Shown piece by piece: positions 54,898 to 63,549 of a DNA stretch of 64,000 nucleotides. The notes below the pieces were generated by a model, which had not been told where the DNA came from, made no database searches, and saw nothing but the letters and a program-made list of their open reading frames with translations. Position 1 is the first letter of the stretch; each line of letters opens with the position of its first letter. The stretch comes from Crocosphaera sp. (GTDB lineage Bacteria > Cyanobacteriota > Cyanobacteriia > Cyanobacteriales > Microcystaceae): assembly GCA_030065205.1 (NCBI GenBank), contig JASJDN010000010.1:37976-101975 (forward strand), written 5' to 3'. The position numbers and the translations under genes were made by a program.

Positions 54898-55962
54898 TTA
54901 AACAAAGCGATCATTAGTAAAATCTAACTCACCAATAGTAATAATTGCCCCATTTTCTTTCATCGAATTACTTAAACCCGTTAAAATCTGTACTAATTTT
55001 GTAGCAACCACTCCCGAAGAAAACTCACACACCGTATTCGTTCTCACACTCTCTAAAAAGCGATCGCAAACTTCTTTGAGGGGTTCTGCTTTTTCCACCG
55101 CAATCACCTGTTTTTCTTGTCCTTCAGGGATAAATTTTTCCCCCTGTTGTTGCACATAACCCTGTTGTAAGACTAAGGGTTGATCTGGCAACATTTCATC
55201 GAAAATTAATGTCCCTTCACTTCCTACCACACAAAGACGACGTTGTTTATCGGGATTGCACCAACACAGATGAATGGTTGCTTGAAATCCGCTAGGATAA
55301 TATAAGTTAACCCATACCATGTCTGCTAACCCATCAGGAGATAAAGCAGTATAGTGATCGCCTTGTAACCAAATCTTTCCTTGCGCTTGTACTTGATGAG
55401 GATATTCCCCCAACCAATGGTTAAAAATACTAATATCGTGAATGGCTAAATCCCAAAGTACGTCCACATCTTGACGAACCGGACCTAAATGGGTGCGACT
55501 GGCATAACCATACCGTAATTGTCCTAATTTTCCCGTTTCGACCGTAACTTTACCCTGATTGACCGCAGCATGGAATAGATAGGTATGATCGATCATCAAT
55601 TGTCGCTGTTGCTGTTGTGCTAAACGGGTTAATTCTAAACATTCCCCCGGATCGAGGGTTAAGGGTTTTTCGGCTAAGACATGATAACCCGATTGTAACG
55701 CATCTTTAATCAGAGGATAATGGGTAGAGGCAGGGGTAACCACCACGATCGCATCTAAGTCGATTTCCTGTTTAATGGTTTGCCAATCAGACGTTAATAA
55801 AATAGATTGAGAATCAAGGGAAAACTTATTTTGAATCGTTGTTAAATGATCAGCAATGGGATCAGCGATCGCCACCACGTCTGCTTGAGGATGGGCTAAA
55901 AAATTACGCACCAAGTGGGTTCCCCAACGTCCAACCCCTAAAATAGCTAGTCGAGTTTTCAA
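54898..55962 (-). CDS. Gfo/Idh/MocA-family oxidoreductase
   Basis: The 354-residue protein has an N-terminal Rossmann fold (LAILGVGRWGTHLVRNFLAHP, residues 4-24), the AEKPLTLDPGECLEL motif with the catalytic Lys near residue 99, and a C-terminal beta-sheet domain. It uses NAD(P) to oxidise or reduce a sugar or a polyol; the family covers inositol dehydrogenases and UDP-sugar enzymes, and the substrate cannot be read here. The neighbouring GH16 gene is convergent in function at best by guess. Confidence 0.87.
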   Translation of the reverse strand: MKTRLAILGVGRWGTHLVRNFLAHPQADVVAIADPIADHLTTIQNKFSLDSQSILLTSDWQTIKQEIDLDAIVVVTPASTHYPLIKDALQSGYHVLAEKPLTLDPGECLELTRLAQQQQRQLMIDHTYLFHAAVNQGKVTVETGKLGQLRYGYASRTHLGPVRQDVDVLWDLAIHDISIFNHWLGEYPHQVQAQGKIWLQGDHYTALSPDGLADMVWVNLYYPSGFQATIHLCWCNPDKQRRLCVVGSEGTLIFDEMLPDQPLVLQQGYVQQQGEKFIPEGQEKQVIAVEKAEPLKEVCDRFLESVRTNTVCEFSSGVVATKLVQILTGLSNSMKENGAIITIGELDFTNDRFV

Positions 55963-56078
55963 AGCTTTTAAGAATTAGAATTATCACTTGCCTATTTTAT
56001 CTAATGTTATCCACAGAGACAAGAATTAGCTTTTTTCTGCCAAAATATAATAAATTAAATTCTCATTTTCAAACTATT

Positions 56079-56735
56079 ATGGCATCAGATCCTAACCGAA
56101 TTTTACGATTAATTCCCCTATTTACTGGTAGCTTAGGAGGGATTCTCCTCTTAATCAATCGTTTCGTGACAGTACAGTTAACTGATTCTCAAGCGAGATC
56201 CGATGTCTTAGGCGTGATTTTAAGCGGTGTCTTAATTTTGGTGGGATTAATTTGGCAACAGATTCAACCGCGATCGCCTGATGCTGTCACCTTACAAGGA
56301 GAAGAAGGCATCGAATTTGACCCTAATCTCCCCGATTCTATCAAAACAGAACTAGCCTGGGCTTCTCATCTGGTATTAACTAATACCGTTACTCGCTCTC
56401 TAGTCGTGTATTATCAGGATACAGTGTTACTGCGTCGGGGTGTCCTCGGACCGAATCCCCAAGTGACTCCAGGCAAAATCTTACAACGGGTTCTAGAAAC
56501 CCAAAAACCTGTTTATTTGGTTAATTTGAACCTTTATCCCGGTAAAATCGAGTTTAATTATCTACCTCCTAACACACAAGGGGTTATTTGTCAACCCTTG
56601 GGAAACCACGGGGCAATGATTTTAGGGGCTAATGTTCCCCGTAGTTATACTAAACAAGATGAATGCTGGATCGAAGGGATTGCCGATAAATTAACCTTGA
56701 CCTTAGAAACTGAGTCAAAGACAAGTCAATTGTAA
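56079..56735 (+). CDS. CCB-type cytochrome b6f cofactor assembly factor (Ccb2/Ccb4-like)
   Basis: The ATG at 56079 gives 218 residues; the ATG at 56004 is less likely as it would put 25 unrelated residues ahead of the membrane part. Two adjacent hydrophobic helices (LIPLFTGSLGGILLLINRFV and SDVLGVILSGVLILVGLIW) precede a soluble C-terminal domain (LVVYYQDTVLLRRGVLG, VYLVNLNLYPGKIEF, GVICQPLGNHGAMILG). This matches the CCB2/CCB4 family that attaches heme c-i to cytochrome b6. Family assignment is fairly firm, orthology within the family less so. Confidence 0.8.
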   Translation: MASDPNRILRLIPLFTGSLGGILLLINRFVTVQLTDSQARSDVLGVILSGVLILVGLIWQQIQPRSPDAVTLQGEEGIEFDPNLPDSIKTELAWASHLVLTNTVTRSLVVYYQDTVLLRRGVLGPNPQVTPGKILQRVLETQKPVYLVNLNLYPGKIEFNYLPPNTQGVICQPLGNHGAMILGANVPRSYTKQDECWIEGIADKLTLTLETESKTSQL

Positions 56736-56792
56736 CAGGAAAGTTCTTTAAGGGAACATTAAAATTAGAATTAACTACCCCCATTATGCACC

Positions 56793-57410
56793 ATGAACCA
56801 CATCCCTAACCCCCCTGCTTTTATCACCACTGACACAGGAACCAACTATATTTCCTATCATCATCAAAATGGAAGTCATTGGCAACCCAAAGAGATATCA
56901 GAACCTTCGTTTTACTATTTTGCCTATGGTTCTTGTATGTGTCCAGTAGACTTGAAGCGAACGTTTGGGGAAAATACCCACCCTTATGTGGTAGGAACAG
57001 GGGTTTTAAAAGAATATCGTTTAGGGTTTTATCGTCGTTCTTTACGGCGTAATTGTGGGGTTTTAGACGTAGTACCGGATGTGAATGCTAAAGTAGAAGG
57101 GGTATTGTATCGGCTTCCTTTGCGATTTAGCGATCGCTTGGATGAACGGGAAGAAGTTCCCCGTAATGGTTATCGTCGGGAATTTGTAACGATTCATGCT
57201 CAAGGAAAGGTTTATGATAATGTGAGAACCTATGTGGTGATCGATAAATTACCCCAAGAATTAGCTCCCAATGATTGGTATCTTAATGTTGTTTTGCGAG
57301 GTGCTGTTACTTGTGGACTTTCAGAAGAATATTGCTGGAATTTGTTTAACCATATGTATCAATTACAATTAGAACAAAATGCTTTAATTGCTGTGGATGA
57401 ATGTGCTTAA
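56793..57410 (+). CDS. Gamma-glutamylcyclotransferase-family protein
   Basis: The 205-residue protein contains the GGCT fold: FYYFAYGSCMCPVDLKRTFG (substrate loop YGSNM-like, here YGSCM) near residue 47, FYRRSLRRNCGVLDVVPD, VEGVLYRLP, and the acidic LDEREEVPRNGY block with the catalytic Glu. The enzymes cyclise gamma-glutamyl amino acids to 5-oxoproline in glutathione turnover. The Asn-to-Cys change in the substrate loop is unusual. It follows the CCB-like gene by 57 bases. Confidence 0.85.
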   Translation: MNHIPNPPAFITTDTGTNYISYHHQNGSHWQPKEISEPSFYYFAYGSCMCPVDLKRTFGENTHPYVVGTGVLKEYRLGFYRRSLRRNCGVLDVVPDVNAKVEGVLYRLPLRFSDRLDEREEVPRNGYRREFVTIHAQGKVYDNVRTYVVIDKLPQELAPNDWYLNVVLRGAVTCGLSEEYCWNLFNHMYQLQLEQNALIAVDECA

Positions 57411-57528
57411 AAGACAGAAAATTCTGTATTTTGTTATCTTTGTAGAGATTGATCAGCTAGGATAATTTTATCTTTTGGGATGTCCATTTTAATTTTAAAT
57501 TTCTTTAAAATCACTAAACTGGACTGTC

Positions 57529-58458
57529 TTATTTTAGACTAACTTCTTTAGTTTCTGTTAGAAGAATATTGCGAATAGCTTTCATAGGCTCCTTAAACTT
57601 TTTATTAAAGTTATTATTTTTATCATAGGGGCCGATAAATTCTTGAAGATTGCAAAGTTGTTTAAGCTCGTATGTATCAGTTTCTTTTGAGAACTTCTGT
57701 CGGTTTTCCTGATATTCTTTGAGTATCTCATTTAAATATGACTCCATATTCTTAATGTTTTCCTTTAGCTCTTTTGCTTTTTCCTTACTCAGGAACCATA
57801 ACAATGACTGTGCTGCTTTTTCTTTATTTTTGTCAGCGTCATTTTCATCGTCTTCATCGTCTACTATTTTTGCGTAAACCTCGAACATTAGTTGAGCTTC
57901 GCTGAGCAATTCTATTTGCTCATCGTAATTGTTAAGGTCAAGAGCAGTACCGAGCTTAATTTCCCAGCGTGTGCCACACACAGCCCTTAGCTGACGGCGA
58001 ACTTTTTTGGCTTGGTTATATGCTGATAAGATTTCAGAGTACATCTGACGAAGATTTTGGCTTTTCTGTTCCTTCCTATCACGTTCCTTATTAATCTGAT
58101 CCCATAAGAGAGCTATACAACCTCCAACGACAGTAATAAGCAAGAATTCATAAGTTAAGTTGAAGAGTTCTTCTTCGTTGCTAAAAAGCTGTTTTATGGA
58201 CTCTGGAGAACGAATAAAGAGAAGTATCCACCAAACTGCACAGTAGATGACAAGCTCTATAATTTTTGATAACTCCGAAGTCGTGTTATTATCTTTTCGA
58301 TGGCAGAACAACAAGCTGTAACCTATCCACAGGATCAAAACAGTACAAATAACTAATAAGATGTCAACTAAGAATAAGATGTCAACTAAGTTATGTAAAA
58401 ACATAAATGCAATGATACCTAAAAATATAAATACAATAATAGCTTTCAATGTCTTCAT
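57529..58458 (-). CDS. Membrane protein with C-terminal coiled coil, unknown
   Basis: The ATG at 58458 gives 309 residues; an in-frame ATG at 58500 adds 14. Four hydrophobic helices occupy residues about 4-24, 28-46, 70-88 and 101-120 (LTYEFLLITVVGGCIALLWD). The remaining 190 residues are cytosolic, highly charged and helical (KERDRKEQKSQNLRQ, DDEDDENDADKNKEKAA, KAKELKENIKNMESYLNEIL). No family recognised. It may be a membrane-associated signalling or conflict protein; function not assignable. Its flanks are AT-rich. Confidence 0.7.
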   Translation of the reverse strand: MKTLKAIIVFIFLGIIAFMFLHNLVDILFLVDILLVICTVLILWIGYSLLFCHRKDNNTTSELSKIIELVIYCAVWWILLFIRSPESIKQLFSNEEELFNLTYEFLLITVVGGCIALLWDQINKERDRKEQKSQNLRQMYSEILSAYNQAKKVRRQLRAVCGTRWEIKLGTALDLNNYDEQIELLSEAQLMFEVYAKIVDDEDDENDADKNKEKAAQSLLWFLSKEKAKELKENIKNMESYLNEILKEYQENRQKFSKETDTYELKQLCNLQEFIGPYDKNNNFNKKFKEPMKAIRNILLTETKEVSLK

Positions 58459-58708
58459 ATTTATGATTATTCTAAAAAAAATTAATGGGGTATTAATCAC
58501 TTTTATTCTCTCAGTGATTTTGCTTCTCTCTTATGCTACCTTAAATGTGAGGTAGTGATTTTTGTCTTGTTTATTTTTTAATATTTTCTTGATAATTATG
58601 GAAGTTGGGAATTACTACGGTTAAATCCTTGTTAACTATTTGAATCTAAGACTACTCAGGTAAATGCTGTTTATTAACTGATATAATAATTGGAAAATAA
58701 CTGAGATT

Positions 58709-59458
58709 ATGTTAGAAACTCTATCTAAAAAAGTTGCCTTAATAACGGGTGCATCCAGTGGTATCGGAGAAGCGATCGCCCATCGTTTAGCTGAGGAAAA
58801 TTGTCGTGTCGTGATTTGTGCGCGTCGTCAAGAAAAGTTAGATAAATTAACCAAAACATTGCAAGAAAAAAATAGTGAAGTCTTAGCCCTAAAAGTTGAT
58901 TTACGTCAAGAATCAGAAATATTGACTATGTTTGACACAATTAGGAAGCAATGGGGCGGTGTGGATATATTAATTAATAATGCAGGGTTAGGTCATAAAG
59001 AACCGTTGATGACGGGAGAAACCGAAGCATGGAGAGAAATGTTAGAAGTGAATGTATTAGCTTTATGTATTTGTACCCGTGAAGCGATTAATGATATGAG
59101 CGATCGCAACGAGGGTCATATTATTCATATTAGTTCGATGTCTGGTCATCGTGTGCCATTATATAGTGGGGTATATGCTGCTAGTAAATACGCAGTAAGA
59201 GCATTAACAGAAGGGTTAAGACAAGAATTACGAGAAACCAATAAAAACATTAAAATTTCTGCTATTAGTCCGGGGTTTGTCGAAACAGAATTTGCTGAAA
59301 AATATAACAATAATAAGGAAAAAGCTCAAGAGCTTTATAGTCGTTTTCCTATGTTACAACCAATAGACATTGCTAATGCTGTTTACTATATTTTATCTCA
59401 ACCTGACTATGTCCAAATTCATGATATTTTATTACGTCCTACACAACAAAAAAGTTAA
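58709..59458 (+). CDS. Short-chain dehydrogenase/reductase
   Basis: The 249-residue NAD(P)-dependent enzyme has TGASSGIGEAIAHRL (13-28), LINNAGLG, ISSMSGHRVPLYSGVYAASKYAVRAL with the Tyr-x-x-x-Lys pair, and SPGFVETEF. The basic NCRVVICARRQEKL stretch after strand 2 favours NADP. Substrate unknown. All catalytic residues are present. Confidence 0.93.
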   Translation: MLETLSKKVALITGASSGIGEAIAHRLAEENCRVVICARRQEKLDKLTKTLQEKNSEVLALKVDLRQESEILTMFDTIRKQWGGVDILINNAGLGHKEPLMTGETEAWREMLEVNVLALCICTREAINDMSDRNEGHIIHISSMSGHRVPLYSGVYAASKYAVRALTEGLRQELRETNKNIKISAISPGFVETEFAEKYNNNKEKAQELYSRFPMLQPIDIANAVYYILSQPDYVQIHDILLRPTQQKS

Positions 59459-59552
59459 CTTTTAAAGATGAGAGTTGTCTCTGGAAATAGGAATAAATTA
59501 ACATAGGGGTCAACATTCATCGACCCCTACAAAATAATGATAAGCAAATAAA

Positions 59553-60617
59553 CTACACAGGAACTGCTAATAATTGATCCACCTGTTTTGCGGTTTCAAA
59601 GAAACAACGCACATTGTCTTCTGGGGTTCCCACCAAAACACCATGACCTAAGTTTAAAATATGGCCACCTCTTCCTGCTTTGCGTACCGTATCTAAAATC
59701 CGCGCTTTGATAAAGTCTTGGGACCCAAATAACACCCCAGGATCGATATTTCCCTGTACTTTCATCTCTCTACCTAACCGTCGTCTTGCTTCGGCCATAT
59801 CAACGGTCCAGTCAACACTGACAATATCTACCCCAGACTGTCCCATTCTTTCTAACACACCAGCACTACCGCTAATATAGAGAATTAAAGGGGTATCAGG
59901 GTGAGTTTCTTTGACTTGACGCACCACCTGTTGTTGGTAAGGTAACGCAAAGGTTTCATAGTCTTGAGGACTCAGTTGACCCGCCCAGGAATCAAACAAC
60001 TGTACTACTTGCGCTCCGCAGTCGATCTGGTAACGGACATAAACGGCGATCGCATCGGCTATTTTACTCAAAAATTTATGCAGAATCTGAGGTTGAGAAA
60101 AGGCCATGCTCTTGATGATGGCATAATTCTTAGAACTTTTCCCTTCGATCGCATAAGCGGCCAAAGTCCAGGGTGATCCTACAAATCCTAACACAGTGGA
60201 TTGATTACCCACTTCTTGACGTAGGGTTTGTAAAATAGTTTTGATGAAGGGTAAAGACTCTTCAGGGTTCAGAGGACGTAAGTTATCCACTTGCTCTTGG
60301 GTGCGGATAGGGGGATCAATAACGGGTCCTTTACTTTCTACAATGTCGAAAGGAATACCCATACCGGGTAACGGGGTTAAAATATCAGAAAACATAATTA
60401 CCCCGTCGGGTTGAAACGCTCGCCAAGGTTGTAGAGAAATTTCGATGGCGAGGTCAGGATTTTCGGATCTTTCACGAAAACTGGGGTATTTATCCCGTAA
60501 ATCCCGATATACTTTCATATAACGTCCAGCTTGTCGCATCATCCAAACCGGCGGACGATCTAAGATTTCTCCCCGTGCAGCACGAAGAAGATAGGGTGTA
60601 TCGTTAGCTCCTGTCAT
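59553..60617 (-). CDS. hemE: Uroporphyrinogen decarboxylase
   Basis: The 354-residue enzyme converts uroporphyrinogen III to coproporphyrinogen III in heme and chlorophyll synthesis. Family marks are [21 protein letters not shown] (21-41), [37 protein letters not shown] and [17 protein letters not shown]. All are intact, length normal. Confidence 0.97.
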   Translation of the reverse strand: MTGANDTPYLLRAARGEILDRPPVWMMRQAGRYMKVYRDLRDKYPSFRERSENPDLAIEISLQPWRAFQPDGVIMFSDILTPLPGMGIPFDIVESKGPVIDPPIRTQEQVDNLRPLNPEESLPFIKTILQTLRQEVGNQSTVLGFVGSPWTLAAYAIEGKSSKNYAIIKSMAFSQPQILHKFLSKIADAIAVYVRYQIDCGAQVVQLFDSWAGQLSPQDYETFALPYQQQVVRQVKETHPDTPLILYISGSAGVLERMGQSGVDIVSVDWTVDMAEARRRLGREMKVQGNIDPGVLFGSQDFIKARILDTVRKAGRGGHILNLGHGVLVGTPEDNVRCFFETAKQVDQLLAVPV

Positions 60618-60731
60618 TATGGCTTCCCCAGTAATAAGCGTGCATTTTTCAGCCTATCATTAGGGGTGGCCTGTGCTATAGCATTTGTAACGAATGTTTA
60701 TCCTTTGTTCCCTATTCATCCTATTTGTAAT

Positions 60732-61241
60732 TTAATTGATCCAATTTTCTCCCCCTGGTAATTGAGATAATTGATGATTAATTTCGACTCTAATTGTTTT
60801 TTTTGAATAGGTGTAGGTCATATTTAAAAGATCATAGGCTATTTTTTTAATCTCTTCTTCATTAACTCTTTCTCTCAGTTGAAACGGATTATATTTACCT
60901 TCAAAAACTTCTACACTCGCAGCAAATACAGCGTCATCAAAAGCTTCTTCTAAATAATCTTGCCATTCTTTTTCTTTGATATAGTAAGATTTATTATTTT
61001 CTTTAACATTAAGGGATTGAATTTTTAAAATAGAATCTCGAATGGAAACAGCCCACGAATTTGTCAGTCGTTGTTCGACTTGATTTTTAATTAGATGAAT
61101 CAACAATCTTACTAAAAAACTTTGTATTTTTTCTAAGATTGCTTTTTTGCTCATTTCTTCTAATTCATCGATAATGTCTAATGCGTCTTGATAACGTCCC
61201 TCATTAATAGATTGTCTCAGTTCTATGAGTTCTTGTGTCAT
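60732..61241 (-). CDS. DUF29-family protein 1
   Basis: The 169-residue helical protein matches DUF29: ALDIIDELEEMSKKAILEK, SFLVRLLIHLIKNQVEQR, TNSWAVSIRDSILKIQ. DUF29 is a small family widespread in cyanobacteria, of unknown role and often in multicopy, mobile-looking neighbourhoods. Start ATG at 61241. A roughly 90-bp repeat lies just upstream (61266-61382), and the second DUF29 gene with the same arrangement is further upstream, so the two genes appear to be a duplicated unit that has since diverged. Confidence 0.8.
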   Translation of the reverse strand: MTQELIELRQSINEGRYQDALDIIDELEEMSKKAILEKIQSFLVRLLIHLIKNQVEQRLTNSWAVSIRDSILKIQSLNVKENNKSYYIKEKEWQDYLEEAFDDAVFAASVEVFEGKYNPFQLRERVNEEEIKKIAYDLLNMTYTYSKKTIRVEINHQLSQLPGGENWIN

Positions 61242-61265
61242 CGTTTTATTGGATCATTTAACTAA

Positions 61266-61382
61266 AATAATTCTAGCAATATTTTCTTAGATTGTAGTGC
61301 TAATTAATGTAAAAAATGCTTGCTTTTTATTGACTTGACATGATATTATCTACACAATAGAAAAGGTGTGCGCTTACAAATA
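61266..61382 (+). repeat. Intergenic direct repeat, copy 1 (promoter-like)
   Basis: GTGCTAATTAATGT, then ATGCTTGCTTTT, then TTGACTTGACATGATATT and GGTGTGCGCTTA occur in the same order and orientation here and at 61921-62035 and 62466-62552. TTGACT is followed, after 17 bases, by CACAAT in this copy. It begins 25 bases upstream of the DUF29-1 start. Confidence 0.85.
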
Positions 61383-61439
61383 ACATTTAAACGTTAAAAG
61401 AAGTAAAAAATGGAATAAGAATAAAAGCGAGTGATTTGA

Positions 61440-61895
61440 TTAATTTTCTGTAAATCGGGTCATTAGTTCTTCAAAAGTATAAGGACATTGATCAGGTAAG
61501 TTGATATTATACAGTCTCAAAACTTTACGCTTTGCTCGTTCATATTCGGGTTTAATCTTAATTTTATTTAACAGGGTTTTCGTTAATCTTCTTTCAATTT
61601 CGTCTTGAAAATCATCAATTTCATCTATCCAATGTCTGCGTGATAGAATTTCGTTGGTATAGTCTAGTTTTAATCTGTGGATGATAATTTGTTTGAGAAA
61701 GCTGTGAACTGCATTAATTTGTTCTTTTCCCAAGTCTTCTATCTCCTCTTTTAAGTTATCCCAATCAAGAGCTTTTAGATTATGATCATTTAATGCTTGA
61801 GATTGTTTAATTGTCCATTCTACAAAATCTGTTTCATAAAGGTTGGTTATGTTATTAGTGTCGTGGTTTTGTGTTGTGCTTTCAATAGAACTCAT
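61440..61895 (-). CDS. DUF29-family protein 2
   Basis: The 151-residue protein has the clearer DUF29 pattern: NLYETDFVEWTIKQSQAL, LDWDNLKEEIEDLGKEQI, SFLKQIIIHRLKLDYT, then a helix with QDEIERRLTKTL. Function unknown. It is in tandem with DUF29-1 on the same strand. The 5' flank matches the flank of DUF29-1 (AATATTTTCT, TAATTAATGT), showing duplication of upstream DNA together with the gene. Confidence 0.8.
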   Translation of the reverse strand: MSSIESTTQNHDTNNITNLYETDFVEWTIKQSQALNDHNLKALDWDNLKEEIEDLGKEQINAVHSFLKQIIIHRLKLDYTNEILSRRHWIDEIDDFQDEIERRLTKTLLNKIKIKPEYERAKRKVLRLYNINLPDQCPYTFEELMTRFTEN

Positions 61896-61920
61896 CTATT
61901 AAACTCCTATTTAACCTGAG

Positions 61921-62035
61921 ATAATTTTAACAATATTTTCTGAGACTGAGTGCTAATTAATGTTAATAATGCTTGCTTTTAGTTGACTTGACATGATATT
62001 CTATACACAATGGGAAAGGTGTACGCTTATAACTA
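61921..62035 (+). repeat. Intergenic direct repeat, copy 2 (promoter-like)
   Basis: Same element as copy 1 with an almost unchanged core (TTGACT, 17 bases, CACAAT; GGTGTACGCTTA). It lies between DUF29-2 (minus) and the DUF6888 gene (plus), 56 bases ahead of the latter's start. Confidence 0.85.
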
Positions 62036-62090
62036 AGGGTTGAGGGGTAAAAAAGTGCATTAATAAAACAGTCCCAGAACAAAGTAGACA

Positions 62091-62282
62091 ATGCCAAGGT
62101 CATCACAACTATTAAAGTGTTTAGTTCTTTGTCAAACTCTCTCTAATTGTTATCAACCCATTCAATTAATTCGCTATGATGAGATAAGAAAAGAAATTTT
62201 CATTATAGCTGGAGAATTAGGAACTATTGAAATTACTATTTTTGAACAAGGACAATGGAGATATGATGTCACCGAAACCTAA
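62091..62282 (+). CDS. DUF6888-family small protein
   Basis: The 63-residue product has the cyanobacterial DUF6888 pattern: LVLCQTLSNCYQPIQLIRYD, then IFIIAGELGTIEITIF and a final GQWRYDVTE. This family is typically found directly before a DUF6887 gene, as here, with the two reading frames overlapping by 17 bases. It may form a small two-component unit of toxin-antitoxin type; that is inference from size, overlap and island context. Confidence 0.7.
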   Translation: MPRSSQLLKCLVLCQTLSNCYQPIQLIRYDEIRKEIFIIAGELGTIEITIFEQGQWRYDVTET

Positions 62283-62460
62283 TTTTCAAGAAATGAGTCT
62301 TTCCCAACTTAAACAATACATATTATCTCATCGAGACGATAAAGAAGCTTGGGAAGAGTTTACTCATCGTGAACGACCTAATGCTATCTATTTTGACACG
62401 GATATTCCATTAGATACCCAAACCGAAAGATTACAAGAACTTCTGCAAAATGATCATTAA
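62266..62460 (+). CDS. DUF6887-family small protein
   Basis: The 64-residue protein (MSPKPNFQEMSLSQLKQY, then SHRDDKEAWEEFTHRE) matches DUF6887, a family of short proteins with a helix-turn-charged pattern found beside DUF6888. The ATG at 62266 (or 62263) lies inside the end of the preceding gene, suggesting translational coupling. It is followed by repeat copy 3. Confidence 0.7.
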   Translation: MSPKPNFQEMSLSQLKQYILSHRDDKEAWEEFTHRERPNAIYFDTDIPLDTQTERLQELLQNDH

Positions 62461-62465
62461 TTTAG

Positions 62466-62552
62466 TTATTAATTAGTGTTACAAATGCTTGCTTTTGGTT
62501 GACTTGACATGATATTATATACATAATGGAAAAGGTGTGCGCTTGTAACCTC
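62466..62552 (+). repeat. Intergenic direct repeat, copy 3 (promoter-like)
   Basis: Same core as copies 1 and 2 (TTGACT, 17 bases, then CATAAT, one base closer to consensus; GGTGTGCGCTTG). It lies 85 bases ahead of the coiled-coil gene at 62637. Confidence 0.85.
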
Positions 62553-62636
62553 AGTTTAAGGGTAGGAAACAATTAACGATTGAAACAAGATAAAAAGCGA
62601 CAAATTTCACCCTCATTAATTTAATCATAATCAATC

Positions 62637-62951
62637 ATGTCTAATATATCGCTACAAGTAACCACTGATTTAAGTGAAGTTTTAGGACAAATCAATCAAA
62701 AGCTGGATAAAATTGATGATCGTCTTAATCATTTAGAAGTGGGACAAGCGCGTTTAGAAGAGAAAACAGAAAGTATTGATAAACAGTTAATTGTGATTAA
62801 TAAAAATGTTGATAAACTTGAGTCACAACAAGATAAGTTAATCACAGATATTGCTGATTTAAAAGGGGCAAAATCTTTAATTATTCCGATTGTCGTTGCT
62901 GTTTTAACCAGTTTACTCACGTTATTAATTCGTGCTATTCCTAGTCCTTAA
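62637..62951 (+). CDS. Small tail-anchored coiled-coil protein
   Basis: The 104-residue protein is one long coiled coil (EVLGQINQKLDKIDDRLNHL, then KQLIVINKNVDKLESQQDKL) with a C-terminal membrane segment (SLIIPIVVAVLTSLLTLLIRAI). This resembles phage-hemolysin XhlA-type and similar membrane-tethered proteins. Function unknown. Its end overlaps the convergent antitoxin-like gene by 11 bases. Confidence 0.7.
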   Translation: MSNISLQVTTDLSEVLGQINQKLDKIDDRLNHLEVGQARLEEKTESIDKQLIVINKNVDKLESQQDKLITDIADLKGAKSLIIPIVVAVLTSLLTLLIRAIPSP

Positions 62952-63192
62952 TAAAATTAGGATGTAGTTTATCTTCCTGCTTTAATAATTCAGCATATTC
63001 ATTAATTCCTTGTTCAGAAAGTTGCCGATCTTCTTCAGAAAATTCTTTATAAAGTTTTGCTATTTTTTCTGTATCTATAATAGAGTTAACTTGTTGATTT
63101 TCTAGTCCTGGTCTTTTTAAGGTCGATAAATCAAAGACTTCCAGTACATCTTCGTTGTTATCAAATTTTTCGTCTAATTCTTCAGCTTTCAT
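62941..63192 (-). CDS. BrnA-like antitoxin candidate
   Basis: The ATG at 63192 (GAGG upstream) gives 83 residues: MKAEELDEKFDNNEDVLEVF and then LSTLKRPGLENQQVNSIID. The N-terminal MKAxEfDxkFDxgEDv pattern is that of cyanobacterial CopG/BrnA-type antitoxins, which bind their toxin through the C-terminal part. The C-terminus here is acidic and longer than usual, and no BrnT toxin is adjacent. It is a candidate, orphan antitoxin. Confidence 0.6.
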   Translation of the reverse strand: MKAEELDEKFDNNEDVLEVFDLSTLKRPGLENQQVNSIIDTEKIAKLYKEFSEEDRQLSEQGINEYAELLKQEDKLHPNFIKD

Positions 63193-63303
63193 ATAAGTTG
63201 ACCTCATTTTTTTGCTCGTCTGACTGATATGATTCTAACAAAATTTAGCTCTTTTATTCAAATGTGCTATTATTAATCAAGAGTCAGTGTATCTAATTGA
63301 AAA

Positions 63304-63543
63304 ATGAATACAACAAAACTTTTAAAGCTTGAAGAAACCATCTTAAGTTTACCTTTAGAAGAACAAAAAGAACTATTTCACTGGATGAGTCAAAAACTTG
63401 CTCAATCTCATTCTGCACAAACTGAAGTTTCACCGGCAAAAATTCTAAAAAAAATTGCTCAATTACCACAAGAAAATCAGGATGTTGGTTTTTCTGGTAG
63501 AGATCATGATCATCTTCTTTATTCTCAAAATGAAGGAGAATAA
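63304..63543 (+). CDS. Antitoxin of a VapBC-type pair
   Basis: The 79-residue product begins with a helix (LEETILSLPLEEQKELFHWM) of DUF2281/VapB type, followed by an extended, acidic tail (DVGFSGRDHDHLL). It starts six bases before the PIN-domain toxin gene. Together they make a type II toxin-antitoxin operon. Confidence 0.75.
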   Translation: MNTTKLLKLEETILSLPLEEQKELFHWMSQKLAQSHSAQTEVSPAKILKKIAQLPQENQDVGFSGRDHDHLLYSQNEGE

Positions 63544-63549
63544 ATCAAT

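Noticed and set aside
54690..54917. Plus-strand frame opposite the GH16 start
   Set aside because: It is antisense to the signal peptide of GH16; the sequence has no independent support.
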